A DNA stretch of 64,000 bases from Bifidobacterium castoris (GTDB taxonomy: Bacteria > Actinomycetota > Actinomycetes > Actinomycetales > Bifidobacteriaceae), in NCBI RefSeq assembly GCF_003952025.1, contig NZ_QXGI01000001.1, forward strand, positions 310,001 through 374,000. Direction: 5' to 3'. The position numbers and the translations under genes are program-made. Positions 49,914 to 58,389 of the stretch are shown piece after piece. Under the pieces are notes generated by a model that did no database searches, was not told the origin of the DNA, and worked only from the letters and a program-made list of their open reading frames with translations. Position 1 is the first letter of the stretch, and each line of letters opens with the position of its first letter.

Positions 49914-51045
49914 ACGCGTCCTTGATCTTGCTGAAGAACCCTTTCTTCTGGGCCGCGACGGGCTTCGAGCCCTGGGCGTCAACGGAGCGCTCGCCGTCCT
50001 TGCGCAGCTGGCCGAACTCGTCGATGAGCCTGCGCTCGCGGTCGTTGAGCTTCGTCGGAATCTGCACCTCGATGTGCGCGATGAGGTCGCCGCGCTCGCC
50101 GTCGCCGCCCAGGTGCGTGACGCCGAGCCCCTTGAGCTCGATCTGCTGGTCCGGCTGGCATCCGGCCGGGATCTCGAGCGTCTGTTCGCCGTCGAAGGTG
50201 TCGAGCGAGGTCTCGTGTCCGAGCACGGCCCAGGTCATCGGCACGCTGACCCAGCAGTGCAGGTCGTCGCCGTCGCGTGTGTACTGGCGGTCGCGGCGTA
50301 CGCGGAAGTCGATGTAGAGGTCTCCCGCGGGGCCGCCGCATTCGCCGACCTCGCCCTGGCCGTCCATGCGCACGCGCGTGCCGTCGGCGACGCCCGCGGG
50401 CACCGGCACGTCGAGGGTGCGGCGCGTGGGGACGCGTCCGTGTCCGTGGCACACCGTGCACGGACGCTCGATGATCGTGCCGTGCCCCTCGCAGCGATCG
50501 CACGGCGCCGAGGTCATCATCTGGCCGAGCAGCGTGCGCACGACCTTCTGGACATGGCCCGTGCCGTGGCATTGCGGGCAGGTGACCGGTGGCTGGCGGT
50601 CCTCGGACCCGGTCCCCTCGCAGTGCTCGCAGACGCCCATCGTGTGGTATTCGAGCTTCTGGGTGCCTCCGAACACGGCGGTCTTGAGCGTGATCGCCAG
50701 CGACTCGATCGTGTTGCGGCCCGGCTGCGTGCGCGGGACGGGGCCTTCGCCGCCGCCGAAGGCGCCGGTGAAGAACTGGCTGAAGATGTCGCCCATGCCG
50801 AAGGGGCCGGATGCGCCGTATGCGCCGGAGCCCGGGTCGTTCGGGTCGACGCCCGCGTCGTACATGCGCCGCTTGTCCGGATCGGAGAGCACCTCGTAGG
50901 CGCTGTTGACCTCCTTGAACTTGTCCTCGTATTCGGGACCGGCGATGTCCGGATGGTATTTGCGGCTCATCCTGCGGTACGCCCGCTTGATCTCCTCTTC
51001 GGTAGCCGTGCGTTCCACGCCAAGCGTTTCGTAGTAGTCAGCCAA
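49906..51045 (-). CDS. dnaJ: Chaperone protein DnaJ
   Basis: 379 residues. The J domain (YETLGVERTATEEEIKRAYR, HPD in RKYHPDIAG) is followed by a Gly/Phe-rich linker, four CxxCxGxG zinc repeats (CEHCEGTG, CPQCHGTG, CDRCEGHG, CTVCHGHG) and the substrate-binding C-terminal domain. It partners DnaK. It follows hrcA by 40 bases in the same operon, so the CIRCE/HrcA system controls it. Confidence 0.95.
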   Translation of the reverse strand: MADYYETLGVERTATEEEIKRAYRRMSRKYHPDIAGPEYEDKFKEVNSAYEVLSDPDKRRMYDAGVDPNDPGSGAYGASGPFGMGDIFSQFFTGAFGGGEGPVPRTQPGRNTIESLAITLKTAVFGGTQKLEYHTMGVCEHCEGTGSEDRQPPVTCPQCHGTGHVQKVVRTLLGQMMTSAPCDRCEGHGTIIERPCTVCHGHGRVPTRRTLDVPVPAGVADGTRVRMDGQGEVGECGGPAGDLYIDFRVRRDRQYTRDGDDLHCWVSVPMTWAVLGHETSLDTFDGEQTLEIPAGCQPDQQIELKGLGVTHLGGDGERGDLIAHIEVQIPTKLNDRERRLIDEFGQLRKDGERSVDAQGSKPVAAQKKGFFSKIKDAFS

Positions 51046-51085
51046 TGCCAGGGTTCCTTTTCTTCCGATGGTTCAACGTGTGGTG

Positions 51086-52189
51086 TCACGAGGCCATGCC
51101 GGTCTCGGTCGTCCCGGTGTGCCCCAGGAACGTCGTCAGGTACCGTGCGACGGCGCGCACCGACGCCATCGTGACGGCATAGTTCATATGGGTGGGGCCG
51201 ATCGAGCCGACGAAGGCGATCGGCGCAACCGCGCCGTCCTCGTCCGCGCCAGCGTCGGCGGCCTCCGCGTCCGTCTCGCTCGCACCGTAGCCACTTGTGA
51301 CGACGGCCGCGTGGATGAGCCCCGGCGTGTTCGTCTCGGATCCGATGGCCACGCCGACGCCGCGCGCGTCGGGCGCTTCGCTGAGCTCGGTCATCAGATG
51401 CATGAGCACCGCGCGTTCCTCAAGCGCGTCGAACAGCGGCGCGAGGTCCTGTGCGGTGGCGCGCTGGCGGGCGAGCGTCGAGACCCCGGACATGAACAGC
51501 TCATGCGTGCGCTCCTCGTCGGCCATCGATTCGAAGGCGTGCGCGACGAGTCCGGGCAGCGCGCGCACGTCGTCCATGTCGTCGCCGAGCCGCAGCGCGC
51601 GGATGCGCGACGCGGCCGTGCGCAGCGTCAGCGATCCGCAGCGCTCGTTGACGACGTCGCACAGCGACTGCAGGTGGCCGCGCGCCGGCAGCTGACCCAC
51701 CGACAGCACATGCTGCGCGACGCGGCCGGTGTCGGTGACGACGACGGCCAGGATCGACGTGGCCGACACCGGCACGAGCTCAAGGTGCCACAGCCGCGAC
51801 TTGCCCAGCGACGGCGAGGCGACGACGGCCACCTGTCCTGTGAGCTCGGACAGCAGATGGGCGGCGCGCTGCAGCGTGTCCTGCAGGTTCACCGAATCGT
51901 CCAGGAAGGTGTGGATGGCGCGCCGCTGCGATTCGCTCAACGGCACGACGGTGGCGAGCGTGTCCACGAAGTAGCGGTAGCCGCGCTCGGTGGGCACGCG
52001 ACCGGCCGAGGTGTGCGGCTGGACGAGGTAGCCCTCCTCCTCGAGCGCGGCCATGTCCTTGCGAATCGTGGCCGAGCTCACCTGAAGATGGTGGCGTGCG
52101 ATGAGCGCCGCCGAGCCGACCGGCTCCTGGGTGCGGATGTAGTCCTCGACGACGGCGTGCAGCACCTGCATGCGACGTGTCTGGGTCAT
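51086..52189 (-). CDS. hrcA: Heat-inducible transcription repressor HrcA
   Basis: 367 residues. The N-terminal winged helix (RRMQVLHAVVEDYIRTQEPVG, SSATIRKDMAALEEEGYL, TSAGRVPTERGYRYFVD) is diagnostic. HrcA binds CIRCE and represses chaperone genes; a CIRCE element lies about 80 bases upstream. It forms an operon with dnaJ. A low-complexity acidic insertion (about residues 310-330) is unlike the compact family average. Confidence 0.95.
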   Translation of the reverse strand: MTQTRRMQVLHAVVEDYIRTQEPVGSAALIARHHLQVSSATIRKDMAALEEEGYLVQPHTSAGRVPTERGYRYFVDTLATVVPLSESQRRAIHTFLDDSVNLQDTLQRAAHLLSELTGQVAVVASPSLGKSRLWHLELVPVSATSILAVVVTDTGRVAQHVLSVGQLPARGHLQSLCDVVNERCGSLTLRTAASRIRALRLGDDMDDVRALPGLVAHAFESMADEERTHELFMSGVSTLARQRATAQDLAPLFDALEERAVLMHLMTELSEAPDARGVGVAIGSETNTPGLIHAAVVTSGYGASETDAEAADAGADEDGAVAPIAFVGSIGPTHMNYAVTMASVRAVARYLTTFLGHTGTTETGMAS

Positions 52190-52268
52190 GGTCGCTCAAG
52201 CCTCCTGAACTGTTCGAAGCGGACGGGCGCGCGGACGACGCGCGCGACCTGCCGACATCCATTGTATG

Positions 52269-52291
52269 AGCACTCTTGGTCATCGAGTGCT
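52269..52291 (-). promoter_or_regulatory. CIRCE operator
   Basis: Inverted repeat AGCACTC-N9-GAGTGCT, the HrcA binding site, upstream of hrcA-dnaJ. It lies in the 312-base gap between hrcA and tkt; the rest of that gap (52292-52501) should hold the tkt promoter, with TACTAT near 52410 as a possible -10. Confidence 0.9.
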
Positions 52292-52501
52292 AGTTTGCCG
52301 CTGCCGGCGAACGCCCCGCGGCGGTCCGGTCCCGGCCGATGCCGGCCGCGTCGCGCCCGGCGCGCATCCGAACACGCCAAACGCCGCCGTTTAAGTCGGT
52401 TACGGCGGCTACTATGTAAGGGCAATGTGAAGGACGGGCGAAGGACGGCACAATGCCGGACCCCCGCGCGTCCGAAGTATTGGAAGGAAAGTAGATCACC
52501 T

Positions 52502-54598
52502 ATGACCGATAACATCTGGTCTGAACTGGACGAGCGCGCCATCAAGATGGCGAAGGCCCTCTCCGCCGATGCGGTGCAGAAGGCGGGTCACGGCCATCCC
52601 GGCTCCCCGATTTCGCTGGCCCCGATCGCCTACACGCTCTATCAGCGCTTCATCAAGCAGGACCCGAACGACCCGAACTGGGCCGGCCGCGACCGCTTCA
52701 TCCTCTCGGGCGGCCATGCGTCGCTCACCCAGTACGTTCAGCTGTACTTCTCCGGCTACGGCCTGACGCTGGATGACCTCAAGTACTTCCGCGGCGGCGC
52801 CGACACGCGCACCCCGGGCCATCCTGAGTACGGCCTGACCCCGGGCATCGAGATGACGACCGGCCCGCTCGGCCAGGGCGTCGCCTCCGCCGTCGGCTTC
52901 GCGTACGGCCAGCGCTACGAGCGCGGCCTGCTCGACCCGGACGCCCCGGAGGGCACCTCGCCGTTCGACCACAAGGTGTGGGTCATCTGCGGCGAAGGCG
53001 ACATCGAGGAAGGCGTCTCCGGCGAGGCCTCCTCGCTCGCGGGCAACGAGAAGCTCGGCAACCTCTTCGTGATCTTCGACGCGAACCACATCCAGATCGA
53101 GGGCGAGACGAAGATCGCGCTCGACGAGGACGTCCTCGGCCGCTACGAGGCCTACGGCTGGTACACCGACGAGATCAGCTTCATCCAGCCCGACGGCTCC
53201 TACAAGGAGGACATCGAAGGCCTGACCAAGGTTCTCGAGAAGGCCGAGCAGGTCACCGACCGTCCGCACTTCATCAAGGTCGACACGCTCATCGCATGGC
53301 CGACCCCGGGCAAGACGAACGATCCGTCGTCGCACGGCTCCGCCCTCGGCGACGAGGCCGTCGCCGGCCTCAAGAAGGCGCTGGGCCTCGACCCGGAGAA
53401 GACCTTCGAGGTCGACGAGGAGGCGCTCGCCCACGCCCGCAAGGTCGCCGAACGCGGCCTCGAGGCTCACAAGGAATGGGACGAGGCCTTCGACAAGTGG
53501 GCCGCCGCCAACCCGGACAAGGCCGCGCTGTACGAACGCATCAAGAACGGCGAGCTGCCGGCCGAGTTCGACAAGGCCATCGACGACCTCGAGGCGGGCT
53601 TCGAAGCCGGCTCCAAGGTCGCCACCCGCAAGGCCTCCGGCGCCGTCATCAACGCGATCGCGCCGATCATGCCGGAACTGTGGGGCGGCTCCGCCGATCT
53701 GGGCGGCTCCAACAACACGAACATCAAGGGCGCCGCATCCTTCGCCCCGGCCGAGGACGCCACGACCCAGTGGCCGAACTGCTCGCCGTACGGCCGCCAG
53801 CTGCACTTCGGCGTGCGCGAGTTCGCGATGGGCTGCATCACCAACGGCATCCTGCTCGGCTCGGACACCCGTCCGTTCTCCGGCACCTTCTTCCAGTTCG
53901 CCGACTACATGCGCGCCGCGGTCCGCCTGTCCGCGCTCATGGAGATCCCGAACCTGTACATCTGGAGCCACGATTCCGTCGCCCTCGGCGAGGACGGCCC
54001 GACCCACCAGCCGATCGAGCACCTGAGCTCCTTCCGCGACATCCCGCAGCTCGAGGTCGTCCGTCCGGCCGATGAGTGGGAGACCGCCGAGGCCTACCGC
54101 TACTTCTTCGAGAAGAAGAACACGCTGCCGACCGCGATGGTCCTGACACGCCAGGGCGTCCCGACGCTCGTCGAGACCGCCGAGAAGGCCAAGGAAGGCG
54201 TGCGCAAGGGCGCCTACGTGCTCTACGGCGAGGAAGGCGAGCCGGACGTCATCATCATGGCCTCGGGCTCCGAGGTCCAGTGGGCGCTCGAAGGCGCCAA
54301 GAAGCTGGCCGCCGAAGGCGTCAAGGCGCGCGTCGTCTCGATGGTCTCGATGGAATGGTTCGAGGAGCAGGACGACGAGTACAAGGAGGAGATCCTCCCG
54401 AAGAGCGTCAAGGCCCGCGTCTCGGTCGAGGCCGGTTCCGCGATGTCCTGGTACAAGTACCTGGGCAGCTACGGCAAGGCCATCGCCATCGACCAGTTCG
54501 GCCTGCAGGGTGACGGCGCCCAGAACATGATCGATCTGGGCATCACCGCCGAGCACGTCGTCGAGGCCGCGAAGGCGTCGATCGAAGAGGCCCGCTGA
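52502..54598 (+). CDS. tkt: Transketolase
   Basis: 698 residues, full length. Motifs: AGHGHPGSPISLAP and VICGEGDIEEGVSGEASS (thiamine diphosphate/metal site), GEDGPTHQPIEHL with the catalytic Glu region, and the C-terminal domain. In bifidobacteria transketolase and transaldolase rearrange sugar phosphates for the fructose-6-phosphate phosphoketolase (bifid) shunt. The tal gene follows 98 bases downstream. GGAAGGAAAG lies upstream of the ATG at 52502. Confidence 0.97.
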   Translation: MTDNIWSELDERAIKMAKALSADAVQKAGHGHPGSPISLAPIAYTLYQRFIKQDPNDPNWAGRDRFILSGGHASLTQYVQLYFSGYGLTLDDLKYFRGGADTRTPGHPEYGLTPGIEMTTGPLGQGVASAVGFAYGQRYERGLLDPDAPEGTSPFDHKVWVICGEGDIEEGVSGEASSLAGNEKLGNLFVIFDANHIQIEGETKIALDEDVLGRYEAYGWYTDEISFIQPDGSYKEDIEGLTKVLEKAEQVTDRPHFIKVDTLIAWPTPGKTNDPSSHGSALGDEAVAGLKKALGLDPEKTFEVDEEALAHARKVAERGLEAHKEWDEAFDKWAAANPDKAALYERIKNGELPAEFDKAIDDLEAGFEAGSKVATRKASGAVINAIAPIMPELWGGSADLGGSNNTNIKGAASFAPAEDATTQWPNCSPYGRQLHFGVREFAMGCITNGILLGSDTRPFSGTFFQFADYMRAAVRLSALMEIPNLYIWSHDSVALGEDGPTHQPIEHLSSFRDIPQLEVVRPADEWETAEAYRYFFEKKNTLPTAMVLTRQGVPTLVETAEKAKEGVRKGAYVLYGEEGEPDVIIMASGSEVQWALEGAKKLAAEGVKARVVSMVSMEWFEEQDDEYKEEILPKSVKARVSVEAGSAMSWYKYLGSYGKAIAIDQFGLQGDGAQNMIDLGITAEHVVEAAKASIEEAR

Positions 54599-54636
54599 TT
54601 CACCCATGAGGGGATGTCGAAAGGCGTCCCCTCCCC

Positions 54637-54670
54637 TTTCGCCTATACTGCAATAGGCGAAAAGATTTTT
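54637..54670 (+). terminator. Intrinsic terminator/attenuator between tkt and tal
   Basis: Stem TTTCGCCTAT/ATAGGCGAAA followed by GATTTTT. It ends only 27 bases before the tal start, so it either ends the tkt transcript or attenuates readthrough into tal. Confidence 0.8.
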
Positions 54671-54696
54671 CCCCAACAACAAACAGGAGAAGCAAT

Positions 54697-55803
54697 ATGA
54701 CTGCATCCACTCAGGCAATTTCCGACGCCGGCGTTTCGATCTGGCTGGACGATCTGTCCCGCACCCGCATCGAATCGGGCAACCTCGAGGAGCTCATCAA
54801 GAACGACGACGTGGTCGGCGTCACGACCAACCCGTCGATCTTCCAGAAGGCCCTGAGCCAGGTCGGTCCGTACGACGCCCAGCTCAAGGAGCTCGGCAAG
54901 GTCGACGTCGAGACCGCGATCCGCGAGCTCACGACGACCGACGTGCGCAACGCCTGCGATATCTTCAAGCCGGTCGCGGAAGCCTCCGACTACGTCAACG
55001 GCCGCGTTTCGATCGAGGTCGACCCGCGTCTGGCGCATGAGACCGCCGAGACCGAGAAGCAGGCCGAGGAGCTGTGGGCCAAGGTCGATCGCCCGAACGC
55101 GATGATCAAGATCCCGGCGACCCTCGAAGGCCTGCCGGCGATCACCGCGACGCTCGCCAAGGGCATCTCCGTCAACGTCACGCTGATCTTCTCGCTCGAG
55201 CGCTACGAGCAGGTCATCGACGCCTTCATCGAGGGCATGGTCCAGGCCGATGCCAACGGCAAGGATCTGTCCAAGATGGCTTCCGTCGCCTCCTTCTTCG
55301 TCTCCCGCGTGGACACCGCGGTCGACAAGCAGCTCGAGGAGATCGGCTCGCTCGAGGCCAAGGGCCTGCTGGGCAAGGCCGCCGTGGCCAACGCCCGCCT
55401 CGCCTATGAGCTCTTCGAGAAGAAGTTCGCCGAGGATTCGCGCTGGGCCGCCCTCGAAGCCAAGGGCGCCAAGAAGCAGCGTCCGCTGTGGGCCTCCACC
55501 GGCACGAAGAACGCCGCCTACTCCGACGTCAAGTACGTCGACGAGCTCGTCGCCAAGGACGTCGTCAACACGATGCCGGAGAAGACCCTCCTCGCCGTCG
55601 CCGACCACGGCCAGGCCACGCTGGGCATCATTCCGGGCAACTACGACGAAGCCCACGACATCATGAACGACCTCGCCGAAGTCGGCATCAACTTCAAGGA
55701 TGTCACCGACAAGCTCGAGGCCGACGGCGTCGCCGCCTTCATCAAGTCCTGGGATTCGGTCCTCACCGACGTCCAGTCCGGCATCGACCGCGTCAACGGC
55801 TGA
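54697..55803 (+). CDS. tal: Transaldolase
   Basis: 368 residues, the size of the long actinobacterial transaldolases. GVTTNPSIFQKAL, the Schiff-base Lys in AMIKIPATLEGLP (about residue 132), SVNVTLIFSLERYE and FVSRVDTAVDK are typical. It moves dihydroxyacetone units between sugar phosphates and works with the neighbouring transketolase. ACAGGAG lies 8 bases before the ATG. Confidence 0.97.
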   Translation: MTASTQAISDAGVSIWLDDLSRTRIESGNLEELIKNDDVVGVTTNPSIFQKALSQVGPYDAQLKELGKVDVETAIRELTTTDVRNACDIFKPVAEASDYVNGRVSIEVDPRLAHETAETEKQAEELWAKVDRPNAMIKIPATLEGLPAITATLAKGISVNVTLIFSLERYEQVIDAFIEGMVQADANGKDLSKMASVASFFVSRVDTAVDKQLEEIGSLEAKGLLGKAAVANARLAYELFEKKFAEDSRWAALEAKGAKKQRPLWASTGTKNAAYSDVKYVDELVAKDVVNTMPEKTLLAVADHGQATLGIIPGNYDEAHDIMNDLAEVGINFKDVTDKLEADGVAAFIKSWDSVLTDVQSGIDRVNG

Positions 55804-55856
55804 TTCGTCTCTCGGATCATGATCCGCCCCTGACCTGACCGGTCGGGCGAACGCAG

Positions 55857-55884
55857 GGCCCCGGCATCATGCCGGGGCCTTTTC
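55857..55884 (+). terminator. Intrinsic terminator of tal
   Basis: Stem GGCCCCGGC/GCCGGGGCC with loop ATCAT, followed by TTTTC. Confidence 0.85.
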
Positions 55885-55921
55885 ATATATGTGCGAAAGA
55901 CCGGGAAGAAGGCGCACGGGG

Positions 55922-56590
55922 TCAGCTGGTGCGGATGCCGATGCTGCGGGCGAGCACCTCGGCGAGGTCGGCGATCTGCCCTACGGTCATCGTCGTGCCC
56001 TTGAGCGAATCGACGCCGCTGACCTCACGCAGACGCGCGCCGCGCAGATCGACGTCGGCGCATACGGCGTGCTGCAGCGAGAGCACATCCACCCGCGTGT
56101 CGGCGAACATGACGCGGGACAGCCGGGCGCCGTTGCCGTCAAACTCCCCTATCGTGCAGCCCCTGAACATCAGATCATGGCAGACGGCGCCGCGGCAGTT
56201 GAGATAATCGATGCGGCATCCGCGGACCTCCACGCCGACGATCTTCGACGCGTTCGCCTGCACGGCGCCGAACGCGCAGTCGTCGACGAGGCACGCCTCC
56301 ACGCCGGCCGCGCGGACATCGCATGACGCGGCGCGGCAGCCGTCCGCCACCGTGCGGCTGATATGCGCGCGTTCGGCGACGAGCGTGCCGATGGCCAGCC
56401 GTTCGAAAGTGCAGTCGAGCACGGCGGCCGCCGTCATGTCGACGACGTCGGCACGCTGACCGTTGATGCGCAGCCCGTCCAGATCCTCCTCGGGGCATAT
56501 GGCGGTGATGCGGGCTTCGTCGTACGCGCCGCGGGCCGCATCGGGAAGACGTGGCAGCCGCGGTGGCGTGGTGGTGAGGGTGTTCGGCAT
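55922..56590 (-). CDS. Pentapeptide-repeat-like protein
   Basis: 222 residues. The middle (about 45-195) contains loose five-residue repeats of the A(D/N)LxX kind (for example CTIGEFDGNGARLSRVMFAD, VDLRGARL), which would form a right-handed beta helix. Function unknown; some members protect gyrase. The mRNA may be leaderless: TATGCT, a -10-like box, ends 6 bases before the ATG at 56590. Confidence 0.7.
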   Translation of the reverse strand: MPNTLTTTPPRLPRLPDAARGAYDEARITAICPEEDLDGLRINGQRADVVDMTAAAVLDCTFERLAIGTLVAERAHISRTVADGCRAASCDVRAAGVEACLVDDCAFGAVQANASKIVGVEVRGCRIDYLNCRGAVCHDLMFRGCTIGEFDGNGARLSRVMFADTRVDVLSLQHAVCADVDLRGARLREVSGVDSLKGTTMTVGQIADLAEVLARSIGIRTS

Positions 56591-56616
56591 ACGACCAGCA
56601 TAGCCGGAGCATGGAT

Positions 56617-57780
56617 TCACTCGTTGCGCAGCGATTCGAGGAACGATTCGATCCTCGAGCAGGCCTCCTTGATGTGCTCCATGCTCGTCGCGTAGGAGAT
56701 GCGTACGAATCCCTCGCCGGATTCACCGAACGCGGTGCCGGGGACGACGGCGACCCTCTGCTCCTCGAGCAGCCGCACGCAGAACTCGTCGGAGCTCAGG
56801 CCCGACGACGTGATGTTCGCGAAGACGTAGAACGTGCCCTTGGGAACGTTCGTCGTCAGTCCCATCCGGTTGAGCCTGGTGCAGATGAGGTTGCGGCGCG
56901 CCTCGTATTCCCGCCGCATCGCCGCGATGTCCGGCATGCCGTGCTCGAGCGCCTCGATCGCCGCGTATTGCGCCGCCGTCGGCGCCGACATGATGACGAA
57001 CTGGTGCACCTTCGTCAGCTGCGCGCTCAGCTGGGGGTTGCTCAGCAGGTAGCCGAGCCTCCAGCCGGTCATCGCGAAGGCCTTCGAGAACCCGTTGATC
57101 ACGAGCACCTGGTCGCGGATCTCCTCGAAGTTCGCCGGCGAGCAGAACTCCCCTTCGAACAGCAGTTCGGAATAGATCTCGTCGGAGATGACGTAGATGC
57201 CGGATTCCCTGATGATCGGAACGATGCGCGCGTAGTCGTCGCGGCTCATCACGCCGCCGGTCGGGTTCGACGGGAAGTTGAGGATGATCGCCTTCGTCCT
57301 CTCGCCGATCGCAGCCTCGAGGTCCTCGGGAAGCAGCTTGAAGTCGTGCTCCTGCGTCAGTCCGATGCGCACCGGCACGCCGCCGGCCATCGTGATCGCG
57401 GGTTCGTAGGCCACGTAGTTCGGATCGAGCACGATGACCTCGTCGCCCGGTTCGATCAGCGTGCGGCAGCACAGGTCGACGGCCTCCGAACCGCCGACCG
57501 TCACGAGGATCTGCGATTCGGGATCGTAGTCGATGCCGTAGCGGTTGCGGTAGTAGTTCGCGATCTGCCGGCGCAGCGCGATCAGGCCGCGGTTCGCCGT
57601 GTAGTGGGTGTGTCCCTCCTTGAAGGATTCGACGGCGCTCGCGCTGATGTGCCAGGGGGTGTCGAAGTCCGGTTCGCCCACACCGAGCGAGATGACGTCC
57701 TCCATCGAGTTCGCCAGATCGAAGTACTTGCGGATGCCGCTGGGCTTGAGCGCCTCGATGGCGCGGTTGATCGGTTTCAT
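56617..57780 (-). CDS. PLP-dependent class I aminotransferase
   Basis: 387 residues. NFPSNPTGGVMSRDDY, VISDEIYSELLF and the PLP-lysine site VINGFSKAFAMTGWRLGY are the class I (aspartate/aromatic type) hallmarks. The substrate is not determined. Its ATG overlaps the stop of the Lrp/AsnC-like gene (TGATG), so the regulator and enzyme are coupled and the regulator probably controls amino-acid supply. Confidence 0.9.
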   Translation of the reverse strand: MKPINRAIEALKPSGIRKYFDLANSMEDVISLGVGEPDFDTPWHISASAVESFKEGHTHYTANRGLIALRRQIANYYRNRYGIDYDPESQILVTVGGSEAVDLCCRTLIEPGDEVIVLDPNYVAYEPAITMAGGVPVRIGLTQEHDFKLLPEDLEAAIGERTKAIILNFPSNPTGGVMSRDDYARIVPIIRESGIYVISDEIYSELLFEGEFCSPANFEEIRDQVLVINGFSKAFAMTGWRLGYLLSNPQLSAQLTKVHQFVIMSAPTAAQYAAIEALEHGMPDIAAMRREYEARRNLICTRLNRMGLTTNVPKGTFYVFANITSSGLSSDEFCVRLLEEQRVAVVPGTAFGESGEGFVRISYATSMEHIKEACSRIESFLESLRNE

Positions 57781-58337
57781 CAGTAGCTCACCACCAATCG
57801 CCCCTCGCGGCCGGCCGCGCGGGGGGCCGCGGTGAGCACGCCCGACTGCTTGTACTGCTTGAGCACGAACAGCGTCTTCGTGCCGCGCACGTTCTCCATG
57901 ACGGCGATGCGGTCGGCTACGAACTGGCACACCTCGAACATCGTCCTGCCTTGCACGAGGCAGACGAAGTCGTTGTCGCCGGTGATCAGGTACAGCGAAT
58001 CGATCTCGGGGTATTTCGCGAGCAGCGCGGCCGTGTGGTCGTATCCGCGGTCCTTCATCGGCGTGACGTCCACCTCGATGAACGCCATGATACGTTCGTC
58101 GCGCAGCACCTTGTTGTAGTTGATCACCGTGTGGTAGCCGCAGATGATCTTCTCGTCCTCCATGCGCCGCACGCTGGAGGCGATGCTCTCCTCGTCCCCG
58201 CCGAGGATGTCCGCCAGGTCCCGCGCGTCGAGGCGCGCATCGTTCTCGAGCAGCTCGAGGATCGACAGATCGTCCGCGTCGACGCCCGCGCCGCGCGGGC
58301 GGTCGTCCGTGTTTGTGTTTGTGTCCATATGCTCCAT
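57780..58337 (-). CDS. Lrp/AsnC-family transcription regulator
   Basis: 185 residues. The N-terminal winged helix (DDLSILELLENDARLDARDLA...IASSVRRMEDEKII) and the RAM effector domain (MAFIEVDVTP... YLITGDNDFVCLV) are clear. Such regulators sense amino acids. It starts with AAAGAGG upstream and is coupled to the aminotransferase gene. A short basic/hydrophobic tail (APRAAGREGRLVVSY) is extra relative to many members. Confidence 0.9.
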   Translation of the reverse strand: MEHMDTNTNTDDRPRGAGVDADDLSILELLENDARLDARDLADILGGDEESIASSVRRMEDEKIICGYHTVINYNKVLRDERIMAFIEVDVTPMKDRGYDHTAALLAKYPEIDSLYLITGDNDFVCLVQGRTMFEVCQFVADRIAVMENVRGTKTLFVLKQYKQSGVLTAAPRAAGREGRLVVSY

Positions 58338-58389
58338 AAGGCGACCTCTTTTCCTTGTCGTTCGTCCGCGTTCCGGCTTCGACGCCGGC

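Noticed and set aside
52496-54718. A 740-codon minus-strand frame opposite transketolase
   Set aside because: Antisense to a highly conserved gene; no start signal and no protein-like motifs.
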